Positions 7,503 through 19,611 are shown, numbered from the stretch's first letter. The stretch is 64,000 nucleotides of DNA from Flavobacteriales bacterium (GCA_016716605.1 JADJWA010000001.1:868001-932000); one strand, 5' to 3'. The notes: generated from the sequence alone by a model not told the origin. Numbers and translations: made by a program.

Positions 7503-9236
7503 CTAAGGAAGCGCCGCGACACGGGCACCGGGTGCAAGCCCAACCAAGGCTGGCAGCTTCAACCGAATGGGGCCCGCGTTCGACTGGATCACCAAGAGGG
7601 CCGGGGCATGCGCATCGGAATCGAGCGCGAAGGTCCCTGCATCATCCGCCTTGCCTTCAGCGAGCATTGCGCCGTTGGAACTGAGCATGAGCCAATGCGC
7701 CCCCGCCACAGCGCCCTGCACGGACCAGCCATCGGCCATGGCCACGGCATAAGCCCCGCTTGTGGCCTCAGTCCAGACAGGAACCATGGGCCCGATTTCC
7801 TCACCGCCGTCCCAGTCAGTCACGCGCAACCGGTAATAAGCGAGCCCGTTGATCGGCTCAACGTCCGTGAAGGCATAAGCGCGCTCCATCATGGAGTTCC
7901 CGACGGCCGGCACATGCCCAATCGAATCGAAGCGGCTTGGCTCCGATCCCCGCTCAACCACGAACGCGCGCGTGCCTTGCTCCGATCCGGTGCGCCACTG
8001 CAATGCGACCCCGTCCAGGTCGGGCGTCGCGGTGAAATCCAGCAGCTCCACCGGCAGGTAGGCGCAGTCAAGCGCTGTGATGGCGAAGGATGAGGTGTTG
8101 GCCACCGGGCATGCATTGTCGGTGGCTTGAAATGAGATGCCCACCGGGAATCCTGCTGACGAGGCGGTCCAGCACACCGTTGCCGTAACCGGGTTGGTGC
8201 CACTGGTGGTGAACGTGGCCCCAGGCAGCACCGCTGTCGCGTTCGAGGTAACCGTGATGCTCTGGCCCGGGTTCGGATCCGTGAATTGCAGGGAAACGCA
8301 GAAGCTGTTGCCGATGCAGGCCACAAAGGTCCCCGGACCGAAGGACACGCCATTCGTGCCGCTTGAAAGGCCGCTTGTGGTTGGTGGCGTGCCGTCGCAA
8401 ACAACCACCGCGAACATGAGGTCGCGCATCACCGTGCCGATGAGCGTTCCGCCGCTCGTGAATGACTTCACCTGGACGACCACAACGAAATAACCTGTGA
8501 TCGTCGGGAAGAAACTGAGCTGGCCGGTGATGGGGTTGAGGACGATGCCGGTGATGGGCGCAACGGCCGAATAGCCTCCTTGATAAATGACATCGTTCGG
8601 CGTCGGCGTCGCATAGCGCGCCGAGATCAGGCTGTAGCTCAAGGTATTCCCATCCGGGTCCGATGCACCCAGGTTATAGGCCACCGGCTGGTTCACGCAC
8701 ACGTACGGAATGCCTACATCATTGAACACCGGGGAACGATCGCACGGGCCTCCAAAGTTGTTCAGTGTGGCATCCACGTACATGCCGGGCGCCAGGAAGA
8801 TGTTCTGGGTGGTGTTGCGGCAGCAGGTGTACCAGTCGATCGTCCATTTATTGCAAGGCGAAAGAAAGAGCGTGACCTGGAACCGGTATTTGCGGAAGCT
8901 GGGCAAAGTGCCGCCATTGCAGCTGCTTTGGGCGGCCTGCGAGGGACACAACTGAGAGACTTCGGTGACTGAAACCGGGTTGAGGTCGCTGATCGAGAAG
9001 GACACCCCGCAGTTGTTGGAGAAGTTCAGCGAGTGCGGGGTGATGGGCACACCGGCGCAATCCAGATACAGGTCGAGGCTGATGCGGTACTGGTTTCCTG
9101 ACAGGCACTCGTAGCTGATGGTGGCACCGGAGAAGTGGTCAGCGCGCACGGTGGCCGTGTTGAAGCCGAATACCAATAGCATCGGCACCGCGACATGCGA
9201 TAAACGGAGCTGAAACGGATGCCTCGATGCGCGCAT
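7503..9236 (-). CDS. Secreted surface protein of unknown function, Bacteroidota 'HxxGGxIxYECLGG' type
   Basis: The 577-residue protein has an N-terminal signal peptide (hydrophobic stretch about residues 17-32, ending VRA). Mature sequence begins DHFSGATISYECLSGNQYRISLDLYLDC, the hallmark start of large Bacteroidota surface proteins that often end in gliding-associated domains. It is Cys-rich to about residue 180 and continues with cadherin- or Ig-like beta segments (GASDPDGNTLSYSL). Residues from about 400 (PVELLDFTATPDLDGVALQWRTGSEQGTRAFVVERG) form the fibronectin-like segment that normally precedes a T9SS type A tail, but the extreme C-terminus is an atypical, Ala/Pro-rich end without a clear final Lys/Arg strand. 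It is convergent with the cyclase gene, with only 6 bp between them. Confidence 0.72.
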   Translation of the reverse strand: MRASRHPFQLRLSHVAVPMLLVFGFNTATVRADHFSGATISYECLSGNQYRISLDLYLDCAGVPITPHSLNFSNNCGVSFSISDLNPVSVTEVSQLCPSQAAQSSCNGGTLPSFRKYRFQVTLFLSPCNKWTIDWYTCCRNTTQNIFLAPGMYVDATLNNFGGPCDRSPVFNDVGIPYVCVNQPVAYNLGASDPDGNTLSYSLISARYATPTPNDVIYQGGYSAVAPITGIVLNPITGQLSFFPTITGYFVVVVQVKSFTSGGTLIGTVMRDLMFAVVVCDGTPPTTSGLSSGTNGVSFGPGTFVACIGNSFCVSLQFTDPNPGQSITVTSNATAVLPGATFTTSGTNPVTATVCWTASSAGFPVGISFQATDNACPVANTSSFAITALDCAYLPVELLDFTATPDLDGVALQWRTGSEQGTRAFVVERGSEPSRFDSIGHVPAVGNSMMERAYAFTDVEPINGLAYYRLRVTDWDGGEEIGPMVPVWTEATSGAYAVAMADGWSVQGAVAGAHWLMLSSNGAMLAEGKADDAGTFALDSDAHAPALLVIQSNAGPIRLKLPALVGLAPGARVAALP

Positions 9237-9296
9237 GCCCTTGGGCCAATGACAAGTAAATGTAGTGGCTCTCAGCCATTTAGACGTATCCGCGAC

Positions 9297-9334
9297 AAAA
9301 AAGCTGCCCCGTGCCGGCTATCGGCACGGGGCAG
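9297..9334 (-). terminator. Rho-independent terminator after the FG-GAP/ASPIC gene
   Basis: A perfect 12-bp GC-rich stem (9304-9315 with 9323-9334, 7-nt loop) is followed on the minus strand by six T (9297-9302). It lies 20 bp past the stop at 9355 and is the most canonical terminator in the window. Confidence 0.92.
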
Positions 9335-9354
9335 TACGGGTCAATCCGGTGCGG

Positions 9355-11349
9355 TCAGAGCTTGGAAATCCGCTCCTTCCAAACGCCGCTGGGCGTGATC
9401 AGTTGCAGCACATAAGAGCCTTTGGCCAAGGTGCTCACATCAATAGCGCCATCCGCCGCGTTCGCGCGCAGAACAATCCGTCCGGCGCCATCCAGCAAGA
9501 GCGCAGTAGCGCCCGATAGATCACCCGTGATGGCCAAGCGGTCCGACGCTGGATTCGGGCTTACGGAGAAGGCCGTGGCGGGCAGCTCAGCGGCCCCGGT
9601 GCTCAAGCTCTCGGTCACATCGAGGACCGCGTTCGCCGCCACATCGCTGATCACATCCACGGTGCCGCTGGGCCAGTAAACCGTGACCGTCTGAACGGTC
9701 TCATCATCGCCCAGGCCGAAGTGCGCCCCGAGGAAACTCATGTATCGGAAGCCATCGCCGCTCTTGATGTCGCGGATCTGGGTGCCCAGCGCGCTGGTGA
9801 TCTCCACGCGGGCGCCAATACCATTCAGGTTGCTCAGGGTTCCGTGCAGGTTCACGCGAAGCCATTTGTTGCCGTTCCCGGAGTTCAAGCGGATGGTCCC
9901 GCCATTGAGCACATCCAGGAATCCATCGTTGTTCAGGTCCGCGATGGGGCCGCTGTTGGCGGTGACCACGATCGGGGTGAAGGTCCAGTCGCCGTTGTTG
10001 AAGTGGATGGTGTTGCTAGCGCCCAAGACATCAACCCAGCCGTCGTTGTTGAAGTCGTGCGCCACCCATTCGATGCTGGTACCGCCGAACACATCGAATC
10101 CCGAGCCCGTCGTGACGTTGGTGAACACATTGCCATCGTTGCGCATGAGCTTGTGACCGCCTTGCGCCATGGAGCTCGACCCGATGAGCACGTCCATGTC
10201 GCCGTCGAGGTCATAATCAGCCCAGGCGCTGCTCCAACTCAAGTGATAGTCAGCCAGCCCGAGCGAAACGGCCACGTCGGTATAAGTGCCATCTCCATTG
10301 TTCTGGTGCATCTGATCGATGCTCGCAGCAGCCTGATTGCTGCCACGGCACTTGGCGATGAACAGGTCGATGCGATGGTCGTTGTTGTAGTCGATCCAGA
10401 TGCTGCCGTAGTTGCCGCCATCGGGGGTGTTGCCCAATCCGCCTTGGATGTAGGAAAGCTGCCCCGTGCCGTCGTTGATGTAGTACACATTGGGCTGCAC
10501 GTCGTGGCACACGAAAGCGTCGAGGTTGCCGTCGTTGTTGATGTCAACGAAATTGCTGCGCTGGGAGAACACGTATTGCGGGCCGCTCACCTCCGTGAAG
10601 CCGGTGCCGTCCGCATTCGCCACCATGAAGGTGACACCGCTGCCGCCGCCATAAAGGAGGTCGAGGAAGCCATTGCCATCGATGTCGCCGGCGGCCATGC
10701 TCCAGCTCGCGGTGTAATCCGCCGAGGTGGTCTCGTAATCCACCATGTTGAAAGTGCCATCGGATTGCTGGTAATGGATCCGGATGTTCGTGGCCGTCAC
10801 TGACACGATGTCGTCGTATCCATCATTGTTCATGTCAACGGCAGCATAGGCGTTCCCGCTCGTATTCACGCCCTGGTTGGTGAAGCTGATGGCCGTGGGG
10901 TCCCAAGGCTGCTCGCTCACGGTGAAATCGAATCCGTTGCTCGAGAATCGGTTGTCCCACGCGATCAGGTAGCTCTGGCCGGCGTAGGCATTGAAGATGG
11001 CCACCGTGAGCAGGCCCGCGCCGCTATCGTCGTCGCCGCCCACGCAGGTGAGGCTGCCGCAGGCGCCGTTGTAAATCTGCACGCGCGTATCGGTGTTGCC
11101 GTTCTGCGTGAGATCGCTGCTCACGGTCACGGTCACGTAGTCGGTAGCGGTGTATAGGAACCACTCACTGCGGGTGGCACCGGTTCCGCCGGAACTGCAA
11201 ACAGGCAGGGGCACATCGGTGCCCATCACGGTGTCAACCGTGTAGGTGACGCCCGCCACCACAGGCAACGGGCTTGCGCAGGTGCTTTGGGCCTGGGCGC
11301 GCGCAACAATAAGGACTGCGGCAAGCGCAACGAGGTAACGATGGTTCAT
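9355..11349 (-). CDS. FG-GAP/VCBS repeat and ASPIC/UnbV (CRTAC1-like) protein with T9SS type A sorting domain
   Basis: The 664-residue exported protein has a signal peptide MNHRYLVALAAVLIVARAQA with mature Gln. Residues about 20-150 form a beta domain (DTRVQIYNGACG...SYLIAWDNRF). About 155-490 hold repeated FG-GAP units with Ca-binding DxNxDG motifs (DMNNDGYDDI, DIDGNGFLDL, DINNDGNLDAF, DYNNDHRIDLF, DYDLDGDMDVL, DLNNDGFLDVL). These are followed by the ASPIC/UnbV domain (NKWLRVNLHG...GIGARVEI...VYWPSGTVDVI). The C-terminal 75 residues (SVSPNPASDRLAI to WKERISKL) are a classical type A sorting tail, so it is probably exported to the cell surface. The longer in-frame start at 11406 runs into the preceding gene; ATG 11349 starts the signal peptide. 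It lies 23 bp after the di-haem cytochrome gene, probably in one operon. Confidence 0.85.
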   Translation of the reverse strand: MNHRYLVALAAVLIVARAQAQSTCASPLPVVAGVTYTVDTVMGTDVPLPVCSSGGTGATRSEWFLYTATDYVTVTVSSDLTQNGNTDTRVQIYNGACGSLTCVGGDDDSGAGLLTVAIFNAYAGQSYLIAWDNRFSSNGFDFTVSEQPWDPTAISFTNQGVNTSGNAYAAVDMNNDGYDDIVSVTATNIRIHYQQSDGTFNMVDYETTSADYTASWSMAAGDIDGNGFLDLLYGGGSGVTFMVANADGTGFTEVSGPQYVFSQRSNFVDINNDGNLDAFVCHDVQPNVYYINDGTGQLSYIQGGLGNTPDGGNYGSIWIDYNNDHRIDLFIAKCRGSNQAAASIDQMHQNNGDGTYTDVAVSLGLADYHLSWSSAWADYDLDGDMDVLIGSSSMAQGGHKLMRNDGNVFTNVTTGSGFDVFGGTSIEWVAHDFNNDGWVDVLGASNTIHFNNGDWTFTPIVVTANSGPIADLNNDGFLDVLNGGTIRLNSGNGNKWLRVNLHGTLSNLNGIGARVEITSALGTQIRDIKSGDGFRYMSFLGAHFGLGDDETVQTVTVYWPSGTVDVISDVAANAVLDVTESLSTGAAELPATAFSVSPNPASDRLAITGDLSGATALLLDGAGRIVLRANAADGAIDVSTLAKGSYVLQLITPSGVWKERISKL

Positions 11350-11372
11350 GCTTCCTTGGGTTTGGTTCTGGT

Positions 11373-12473
11373 TCAATTGCAGGGTCCGGGCAGCGAGTTT
11401 ATCCATTCCGTGGCAAGCGCCACCGCTTCGGCGTGCACCACAGTGCGGCCAAGTAATGGCATCCTGACGGCTTCATCGGTGCTGGAGATGCGGTGGAGGA
11501 GCATGCTCCTGTAAGTGTTCGAGGGCGCCACGATGTAGGTGAGCTGGGGCTCGCCGGGCAGCGGGTCCTCGGGTTCAACGCAAACGCCGAGATTCACCGG
11601 GTTGGCGGTTTCCTGCCACGCGAAGCGCATGGGCCGGTAATCGCAGTGCTTGCCTTCGGAGTGGCAGTGAGCGCAGTTCATGTCCACGTAGGCACGGATG
11701 CGGTCGTTGAGCGAGGTGCCGGGATCGTCCCAGCGCGCCACGGGCTGCGGCGCGGGGAAGCCTGGCTGCAGGTAGCCGGCATCCACCCATTTCCCGATCT
11801 GGTCTGCGGGGCCGTTGTCATATTCCACCGTGCGCGCCAGGTTTCGCAGCTTGGGGCCGATGGGCATGGCCACATCGTCCTGCTTGTGGCAGGTGAAGCA
11901 CTCGGCCCATGCCGGGATGCGATATTGCTGCAAGCGATCGTTGCCTTGGTCGTCACGCCAGGTGATGGGTACGAAGCGGCCGTTCAAGTCGAGGACGGCT
12001 TCAGTCTGCTCGTCATTCCAGATATAATCGGCGAAGAGCCACTGCCCATCGCGCTTGATCATCACACGCGTTTCGAGGATCCGCCTGGCGTCGGCGGGTT
12101 GCACGTTGTCGAAGTAGAAGGTCTTGATCAGTGCCGTGCCGTTGGGGAAGTCGAGCGGAGCGTGGTCGCTCACATGGCTGGCGCTGGTTCCCGGGGGCAT
12201 CCACACGAAGCGGAACTTGTGCGCATAATCGCTGAAAAGCGGTGTGATCACCTCGTAGGGAAGGACCCCGCCATTGGGCTGGTGCGCGGCCATGGCCCCG
12301 ATGAAGAAACGGTACTGCGAGAGCGTGGGGTATGGCACTTGGTCCATATCCATGCTCACCGCTTCCTCCGGATCGGCGGGCGGCGCAGGCGCGGCCATCT
12401 CTGCGGGCTCATGGCGGCACGCAAGCACCAAGGCCACGATCGCGATCAAAGTCAGGAGCGTACGGCGGGTCAT
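11373..12473 (-). CDS. Di-haem c-type cytochrome lipoprotein (SO2930-like)
   Basis: A 366-residue exported lipoprotein: MTRRTLLTLIAIVALVLAC is a signal peptide ending in a lipobox Cys. Two haem-attachment motifs are present, CFTCH (about residue 202) and CAHCH (about 270), so two covalent c-haems are expected. The N-terminal half (YPTLSQYRFF to YIWNDEQTEAVL) is the conserved domain of this Bacteroidota/Shewanella family, which I know as 'SO2930 family diheme'. The C-terminus SSTDEAVRMPLLGRTVVHAEAVALATEWI resembles the end of a cytochrome c domain. Electron-transfer partner and substrate are unknown. It is first in a probable operon with the FG-GAP/ASPIC gene and divergent from polA. Confidence 0.82.
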   Translation of the reverse strand: MTRRTLLTLIAIVALVLACRHEPAEMAAPAPPADPEEAVSMDMDQVPYPTLSQYRFFIGAMAAHQPNGGVLPYEVITPLFSDYAHKFRFVWMPPGTSASHVSDHAPLDFPNGTALIKTFYFDNVQPADARRILETRVMIKRDGQWLFADYIWNDEQTEAVLDLNGRFVPITWRDDQGNDRLQQYRIPAWAECFTCHKQDDVAMPIGPKLRNLARTVEYDNGPADQIGKWVDAGYLQPGFPAPQPVARWDDPGTSLNDRIRAYVDMNCAHCHSEGKHCDYRPMRFAWQETANPVNLGVCVEPEDPLPGEPQLTYIVAPSNTYRSMLLHRISSTDEAVRMPLLGRTVVHAEAVALATEWINSLPGPCN

Positions 12474-12568
12474 AGCGGCGAGGCGCCGAAGCTAGGAGGT
12501 TGACGGCCCGTTGCCGGATGCCGTTGCTCAGGCCATCCGTGCCTTCCCATCGAAACTACCTTGCCCCC

Positions 12569-15457
<2,889 letters not shown>

Positions 15458-15511
15458 TCGCCACGGGGAGCAACGGGACATTTGAAGCGCTTCTTTCCTG
15501 CACCCCGATCC

Positions 15512-16405
15512 ATGCTCAACCTGTTCCATCCGCGCACGCTCCTGCTGCCGGCCATCGTGCTCCTGCTTGCCGCATGCGGCGGCGGCGAGCAGCCCAAGGA
15601 TACGCTGCAAGCCCCCGGCACCGATAGCCTCTCGCAGAGCGAGCGCCAGAGCCGCACCAAGAAGATCTTCTACAGCATCCCCTCGCCCATGGAGACGGCC
15701 GCCCTGCTCAAGAAGGCCGGAGCCACCTACAACGGCAAGATCCTCAACGACGTGAAGAACGTGGACAAGTACACCGCGGCGAGCAAGCAGGCGCTCAACC
15801 TCGGCGTTTACGGCGCCGACCTCAGCTACGCCAGCGTGTTCAACCACACCCAGGAGAGCATCTTCTACACCAGCTGCGCGCGCCGCCTGGCCGACAAGCT
15901 CTCCGTGACCAGCGCCTTCAACGACAGCGTGATGGCCTTGATGGAGCAGCACCAGAACGACCGCGAGAAGCTGCTCGACATCATCAGCGAGACCTACTGG
16001 GACATGGACCGCTACCTCAAGGTGAACGACCGCGAGAACCTCAGCGCGCTCATGATCGCCGGCGGCTGGGTCGAAGGCCTGTACATCGCCACGCAAGTGG
16101 CCCAAGGCAATGCCAGCGCAGAGCTCAAGCAGCGCATCGCCGAGCAGAAGCTCTCGCTCAACGACCTCACCGCCCTGCTCGACACCTACGGTGAGGACGA
16201 GACGCTCGCAGGCGTTCGCAACGACCTGAAGGACCTGGCCGCGCTGTACGCCGATGTTCAGGCCGGCGGCGGCGGCGTGACCGCCACGCAAGAGAACGGG
16301 GTCACGGTGCTGGGTGCCGAAGGCGGAGCCGCCACGCTCTCCGACGCGCAGCTCAAGGCCATCACGGAGAAGGCCGTCGCCATCCGCAATTCATACATCA
16401 ACTGA
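15512..16405 (+). CDS. Hypothetical lipoprotein
   Basis: The 297-residue protein starts MLNLFHPRTLLLPAIVLLLAAC, a signal peptide with lipobox LLAAC at residue 22, followed by a GGGEQ tether. The mature part is mostly helical and polar (PSPMETAALLKKAGATYNGKILN, then KYTAASKQALNLGVYGADLSYAS). I recognise this pattern as a hypothetical family frequent in Bacteroidota but know of no function. An in-frame TTG at 15482 is less likely because the ATG at 15512 puts the signal peptide at the N-terminus. It sits 54 bp after polA and 8 bp before the next gene, so the last two are surely co-transcribed. Confidence 0.75.
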   Translation: MLNLFHPRTLLLPAIVLLLAACGGGEQPKDTLQAPGTDSLSQSERQSRTKKIFYSIPSPMETAALLKKAGATYNGKILNDVKNVDKYTAASKQALNLGVYGADLSYASVFNHTQESIFYTSCARRLADKLSVTSAFNDSVMALMEQHQNDREKLLDIISETYWDMDRYLKVNDRENLSALMIAGGWVEGLYIATQVAQGNASAELKQRIAEQKLSLNDLTALLDTYGEDETLAGVRNDLKDLAALYADVQAGGGGVTATQENGVTVLGAEGGAATLSDAQLKAITEKAVAIRNSYIN

Positions 16406-16413
16406 ACGCCGCC

Positions 16414-16845
16414 ATGCTCCGGATCACATTCGCTTCACTGCTGGCTGCGGGCCTGATGCTGGCGGGCACCACGGCGCAGGCCCAATGCAAATCGTTCGCG
16501 AAGAACAAGTGCGTGCCCGGCCTCGCGCCCTACAAATTCAACGAGACATTCAACGGCGCGCAGCTCAGTCCCGGCGATGAGGCCGAAGTGGCCCTCACTT
16601 TCTACAGCGGGCAGGAGTACCGCGTGATGGTGTGCGTGCATCAGATCCTGGGCGAAGTGAACTGGAAGCTGGTGGACCAGAACAACAAGATCGTATTCGA
16701 GAGCATGGCCGACGAGCCCAAGCCCTCCTTCGACTTCAAGGCCGCCAGCACCACCCAGATGCGCGTGGTGGTATGGGTGCCCGAGCGCAAGACCGAGATG
16801 ACGCACCTCGGCTGCGTGGCCATCATGGTCGGCTTCAAGGAATGA
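16414..16845 (+). CDS. Hypothetical secreted protein
   Basis: A 143-residue protein with a signal peptide (MLRITFASLLAAGLMLAGTTAQA) and mature Gln-Cys start. The rest is a compact beta-rich domain with several Cys (CKSFAKNKCVP, VMVCVHQ, LGCVAIMV) and a segment EVNWKLVDQNNKIVFES, resembling small Bacteroidota periplasmic proteins of unknown function. The Cys after Gln might suggest a lipobox, but AQAQC lacks the usual L-x-x-C spacing, so signal peptidase I cleavage seems more likely. It ends 46 bp before a strong bidirectional hairpin that closes the polA-led unit. Confidence 0.7.
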   Translation: MLRITFASLLAAGLMLAGTTAQAQCKSFAKNKCVPGLAPYKFNETFNGAQLSPGDEAEVALTFYSGQEYRVMVCVHQILGEVNWKLVDQNNKIVFESMADEPKPSFDFKAASTTQMRVVVWVPERKTEMTHLGCVAIMVGFKE

Positions 16846-16891
16846 CTGGCGCATCCGCCGCCGCTGGCCCGTAAGCCAATGGCGCAGATGG

Positions 16892-16917
16892 AGAGCCCGG
16901 GCCGTAACCCGGGCTCT
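16892..16917. terminator. Hairpin terminator between convergent genes
   Basis: A perfect 10-bp stem (AGAGCCCGGG at 16892-16901 with CCCGGGCTCT at 16908-16917) with a 6-nt loop CCGTAA lies between the convergent genes ending at 16845 and 16939. It can serve both strands, though T-tracts are short. Confidence 0.75.
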
Positions 16918-16938
16918 TCAGTTCCCTGCGATTCGCGC

Positions 16939-17592
16939 TCAGCTCACCAGCCCGGCCTTGATCGCCAGCCGCACCAGGCCCGCCACATGGTGCACGTCGA
17001 GCTTGCGCATGAGGTTGGTGCGGTGCGTATCGACCGTGCGCGGGCTGATGAAGAGCCGCTCGCCGATCTCCTTGTTGCCCAAGCCCTCGGCCAGCGCCGC
17101 GAGCACTTCCACCTCACGCTCGCTGAGGTCCTTGAGCAGCTCGTTGCCCTTCTTCGCATCAACGCCCTGTCGCAAGAATGCTTCCAAGACGCCGCTGCCG
17201 AAGTGCTTGCGACCGGCCATCGCCGCGCGCACGGCTAGGAGCACTTCTTCGCGCCCTGCGGTCTTCACCAGGTAACCATCGGCACCGAGCTCCATGGCGC
17301 GCTTCACCAGGGCCGGCTCATCGTGCATGGAGAGCACCACCACTTTCAGCGCAGGGTGCTTGGCCTTGGCCCGCTCGGCCAATTGGAAGCCATCCATTTC
17401 CGGCATGTCGAGGTCAGTGAGCAGCACATCGGCACCCAGGTGATCAAGCATGCCCAAGGCCTCGAGGCCCGAATGCGCGGCGCCCACGAATTCCACATCG
17501 GCGGCAGGTGCCAGGAGGTCGCGCAAGCCCTCCGTGATGATGCGGTGGTCGTCGCAGAGCAGGATGCGGGTCGCAGGGTTCGGTCGGGTCAT
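16939..17592 (-). CDS. NarL/LuxR-family response regulator
   Basis: A 217-residue two-domain transcription factor. The receiver domain has the acidic pocket CDD (13-15), phosphoacceptor Asp60 (LLTDLDMPEMDG), conserved Ser (VLSMHDE) and Lys (YLVKTAG). Residues about 157-217 are a LuxR-type helix-turn-helix (LSEREVEVLAALAEGLGNKEI and SPRTVDTHRTNLMRKL). It is the second gene of an operon with a sensor kinase, overlapping it by 4 bp (ATGA), so it is almost certainly the cognate partner. Targets cannot be read from the sequence. Confidence 0.93.
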   Translation of the reverse strand: MTRPNPATRILLCDDHRIITEGLRDLLAPAADVEFVGAAHSGLEALGMLDHLGADVLLTDLDMPEMDGFQLAERAKAKHPALKVVVLSMHDEPALVKRAMELGADGYLVKTAGREEVLLAVRAAMAGRKHFGSGVLEAFLRQGVDAKKGNELLKDLSEREVEVLAALAEGLGNKEIGERLFISPRTVDTHRTNLMRKLDVHHVAGLVRLAIKAGLVS

Positions 17593-19514
17593 CGGTGCAT
17601 GCCGTTGGGAATGGGTACGCGCAAGGTGGCCACGGTCCCGGAGCCGGGCCGGGAGTCGATCTCAAGGGTGCCGCGCATCACGCGCGCGCGATCCCGGAGG
17701 CCTTGCAAGCCGATGCCTGTACCGCTGATCCGTTCATCGAATCCGGCACCGTCGTCCTCCACGATCAGGATGAGCCAGCCCTTGTTGCGCATCAGTTGCA
17801 CGTTCACGAGCCGGGCCCTGGCGTGCTTCGCGGCATTGGCCACCAATTCCTGCGCGATGCGGTACACGCCGGTCTCGAGCTCGGGCGGCAATCGGCCCTC
17901 CAAGCCGAAGTGCTCATAGGCATGGCGCATGCCGGGCAGTTTCAGGGTCTTCTCCAGCATGTCGCCGATGGCGGGCGCCAGGCCCAGCTCGCCCAATGCG
18001 CGCGGCATCATGCGGTGGGCGATGCCGCGCACTTCATTGCCCGCATCGGCAGCGAGGACCTTGAGCTCATTCCAATCCGGCGCCGCGGACGATGCCGCCT
18101 CCATGCGCATGCGCAGGCCCGTGAGCAACTGCCCGACGCCATCGTGCAGCTCCGAGGCGATCCGCTTGCGCTCGGCATCGGTCGATTCCACCAGAGCTTT
18201 CAGCCCATGCTCGCGCTCGGCGATGATGGCCGCATCGCGCTCGGCCTTCAGGCGCGCACGCTGCCGTGATGCCACGAGCCACGCGACCAGCAGCACCAGC
18301 AGGGCGCTTCCGGCGGAGAGCGCGATGAGCAAGCGCTGCCGCACGATCCGATTCTCCTGCTCCAGCCCGCGCTGGCGCTCTTCAGCGAGCTCCTTCTCCG
18401 TGCGCTCGGTCTCATACCGCACTTGCATGTCCGTGAGCGCCGCCAATCGCTGCGTGCTGTACACGCTGTCGCGCAAGTCGGTGAGCTCCTTTTGCAGCGC
18501 CAATGCGCCGCGCAGGTCGCCGGTGCGCTCCAAGGCGGCGACCCAGCCCGCCAATGCCGACATGCGCTGGTCATCATAGCCCCCTGCGCGGCACAAGGCC
18601 ACACTGCGCTCGAACAGGGGCAGCGCTTCCTTGGGCCTGCCCAGATCCACAAGCGCCTTGGCGACATTGAGCGCGTAGGTGGCCACGCCATTGAGGTCGC
18701 CCGATTCCTCTCCCAGTTCCAGCGCTCGGCGGTAGTAGGCCAAGCCGGCGTCATTGTCGCCGCGATGGCGGCTGACCTGTCCCAATTCGTTGTTGAGGTT
18801 GGCCATATCCATCTTCGAGCCCACCTTCTCATACAGGGCCATGGCCTCTTGCCCGGCAGCGAGCGCTTCATCGGGCCGGTTCATGTGCTGGAGAACCTGG
18901 CAGAGCTGGCCGATCGCGGCGGCCAAGGCGTAGTCACTGTTCTGCCCACGAAGGATGGCCACCGTTTCTCGCGTGATGCGCTCAGCCGCCGGGAGGTCCG
19001 ACATCAGCTGGTACAGGTGCCCGATGTTGCCGCGCACCTGCGCCGATCGGAGCACATCGCCGAGCCTCTCATAGATGCGTGCCGCCGCATAGCTGTGCAC
19101 CAGGGCGGAATCGAACTCCATGAGGTCCGTGTATGCCACCCCTACCTTGCTATGCGAAGCGGCCATGCCAACGGAGTCGTTGAGCGCGGTCCGGATGCGC
19201 AAGGCCTTCTTGTTCGATCCAACTGCCTCCCGGAGCCGGCCGAGCCGGTACTCCGTGATGGCCATGTCGTTCAGCGCCTGAGCGATCAGCGCGCTATCCT
19301 TCAGGCTTTCCGCCAACCGCAGTTCCTCCCTCCCATAGGCAAGCGCGCGCTGCGCATCCTGGAAACCCAGCTCCCATTGCACCTCGCCCAAGGTGCGGCA
19401 TCGCTCTGCACCGTGTTGCTGAAGAAGCGCGCGCAGCAAGCTGTCGAGCACCGGGGTTTGCCCCGGCAGTGCCGCAGCTATCAGGAACGCGGCGAAGGCG
19501 AGCCACTTGCGCAT
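17589..19514 (-). CDS. TPR-containing sensor histidine kinase (HisKA_3 type)
   Basis: The 641-residue protein has a signal peptide (MRKWLAFAAFLIAAALPG, mature Gln), then about 330 residues of tetratricopeptide-like helical repeats (ALAYGREELRLAESLKDSALIAQALNDMA and similar), predicted periplasmic. A coiled coil and one membrane helix (about 400-420, LLIALSAGSALLVLLVAWLVAS) follow. The cytoplasmic kinase has the HisKA_3 box SELHDGVGQ (His near residue 456) and the ATPase box RIAQELVANAAKHA with the G-box DGAGFDERISGTGIGLQGL. This architecture is common in Bacteroidota and pairs with LuxR regulators, as here. The signal is unknown; TPRs suggest protein-protein sensing. ATG 19514 is chosen over the upstream in-frame start because it begins the signal peptide. 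Confidence 0.9.
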   Translation of the reverse strand: MRKWLAFAAFLIAAALPGQTPVLDSLLRALLQQHGAERCRTLGEVQWELGFQDAQRALAYGREELRLAESLKDSALIAQALNDMAITEYRLGRLREAVGSNKKALRIRTALNDSVGMAASHSKVGVAYTDLMEFDSALVHSYAAARIYERLGDVLRSAQVRGNIGHLYQLMSDLPAAERITRETVAILRGQNSDYALAAAIGQLCQVLQHMNRPDEALAAGQEAMALYEKVGSKMDMANLNNELGQVSRHRGDNDAGLAYYRRALELGEESGDLNGVATYALNVAKALVDLGRPKEALPLFERSVALCRAGGYDDQRMSALAGWVAALERTGDLRGALALQKELTDLRDSVYSTQRLAALTDMQVRYETERTEKELAEERQRGLEQENRIVRQRLLIALSAGSALLVLLVAWLVASRQRARLKAERDAAIIAEREHGLKALVESTDAERKRIASELHDGVGQLLTGLRMRMEAASSAAPDWNELKVLAADAGNEVRGIAHRMMPRALGELGLAPAIGDMLEKTLKLPGMRHAYEHFGLEGRLPPELETGVYRIAQELVANAAKHARARLVNVQLMRNKGWLILIVEDDGAGFDERISGTGIGLQGLRDRARVMRGTLEIDSRPGSGTVATLRVPIPNGMHR

Positions 19515-19611
19515 GTTGGCAAAGCTGCGAGTTCCCGGAGGACCGTGCACTGCGGTGCTGCCCCGATGACGCTCAGTGGATCACCGCAGCGTGCCACGCC
19601 GATGACCTGGC

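Noticed and set aside
9297..9334. Consideration of the strong hairpin as a mobile palindrome or small RNA.
   Set aside because: The stem followed by six T on the minus strand and its place 20 bp past a stop codon are fully explained as an intrinsic terminator.
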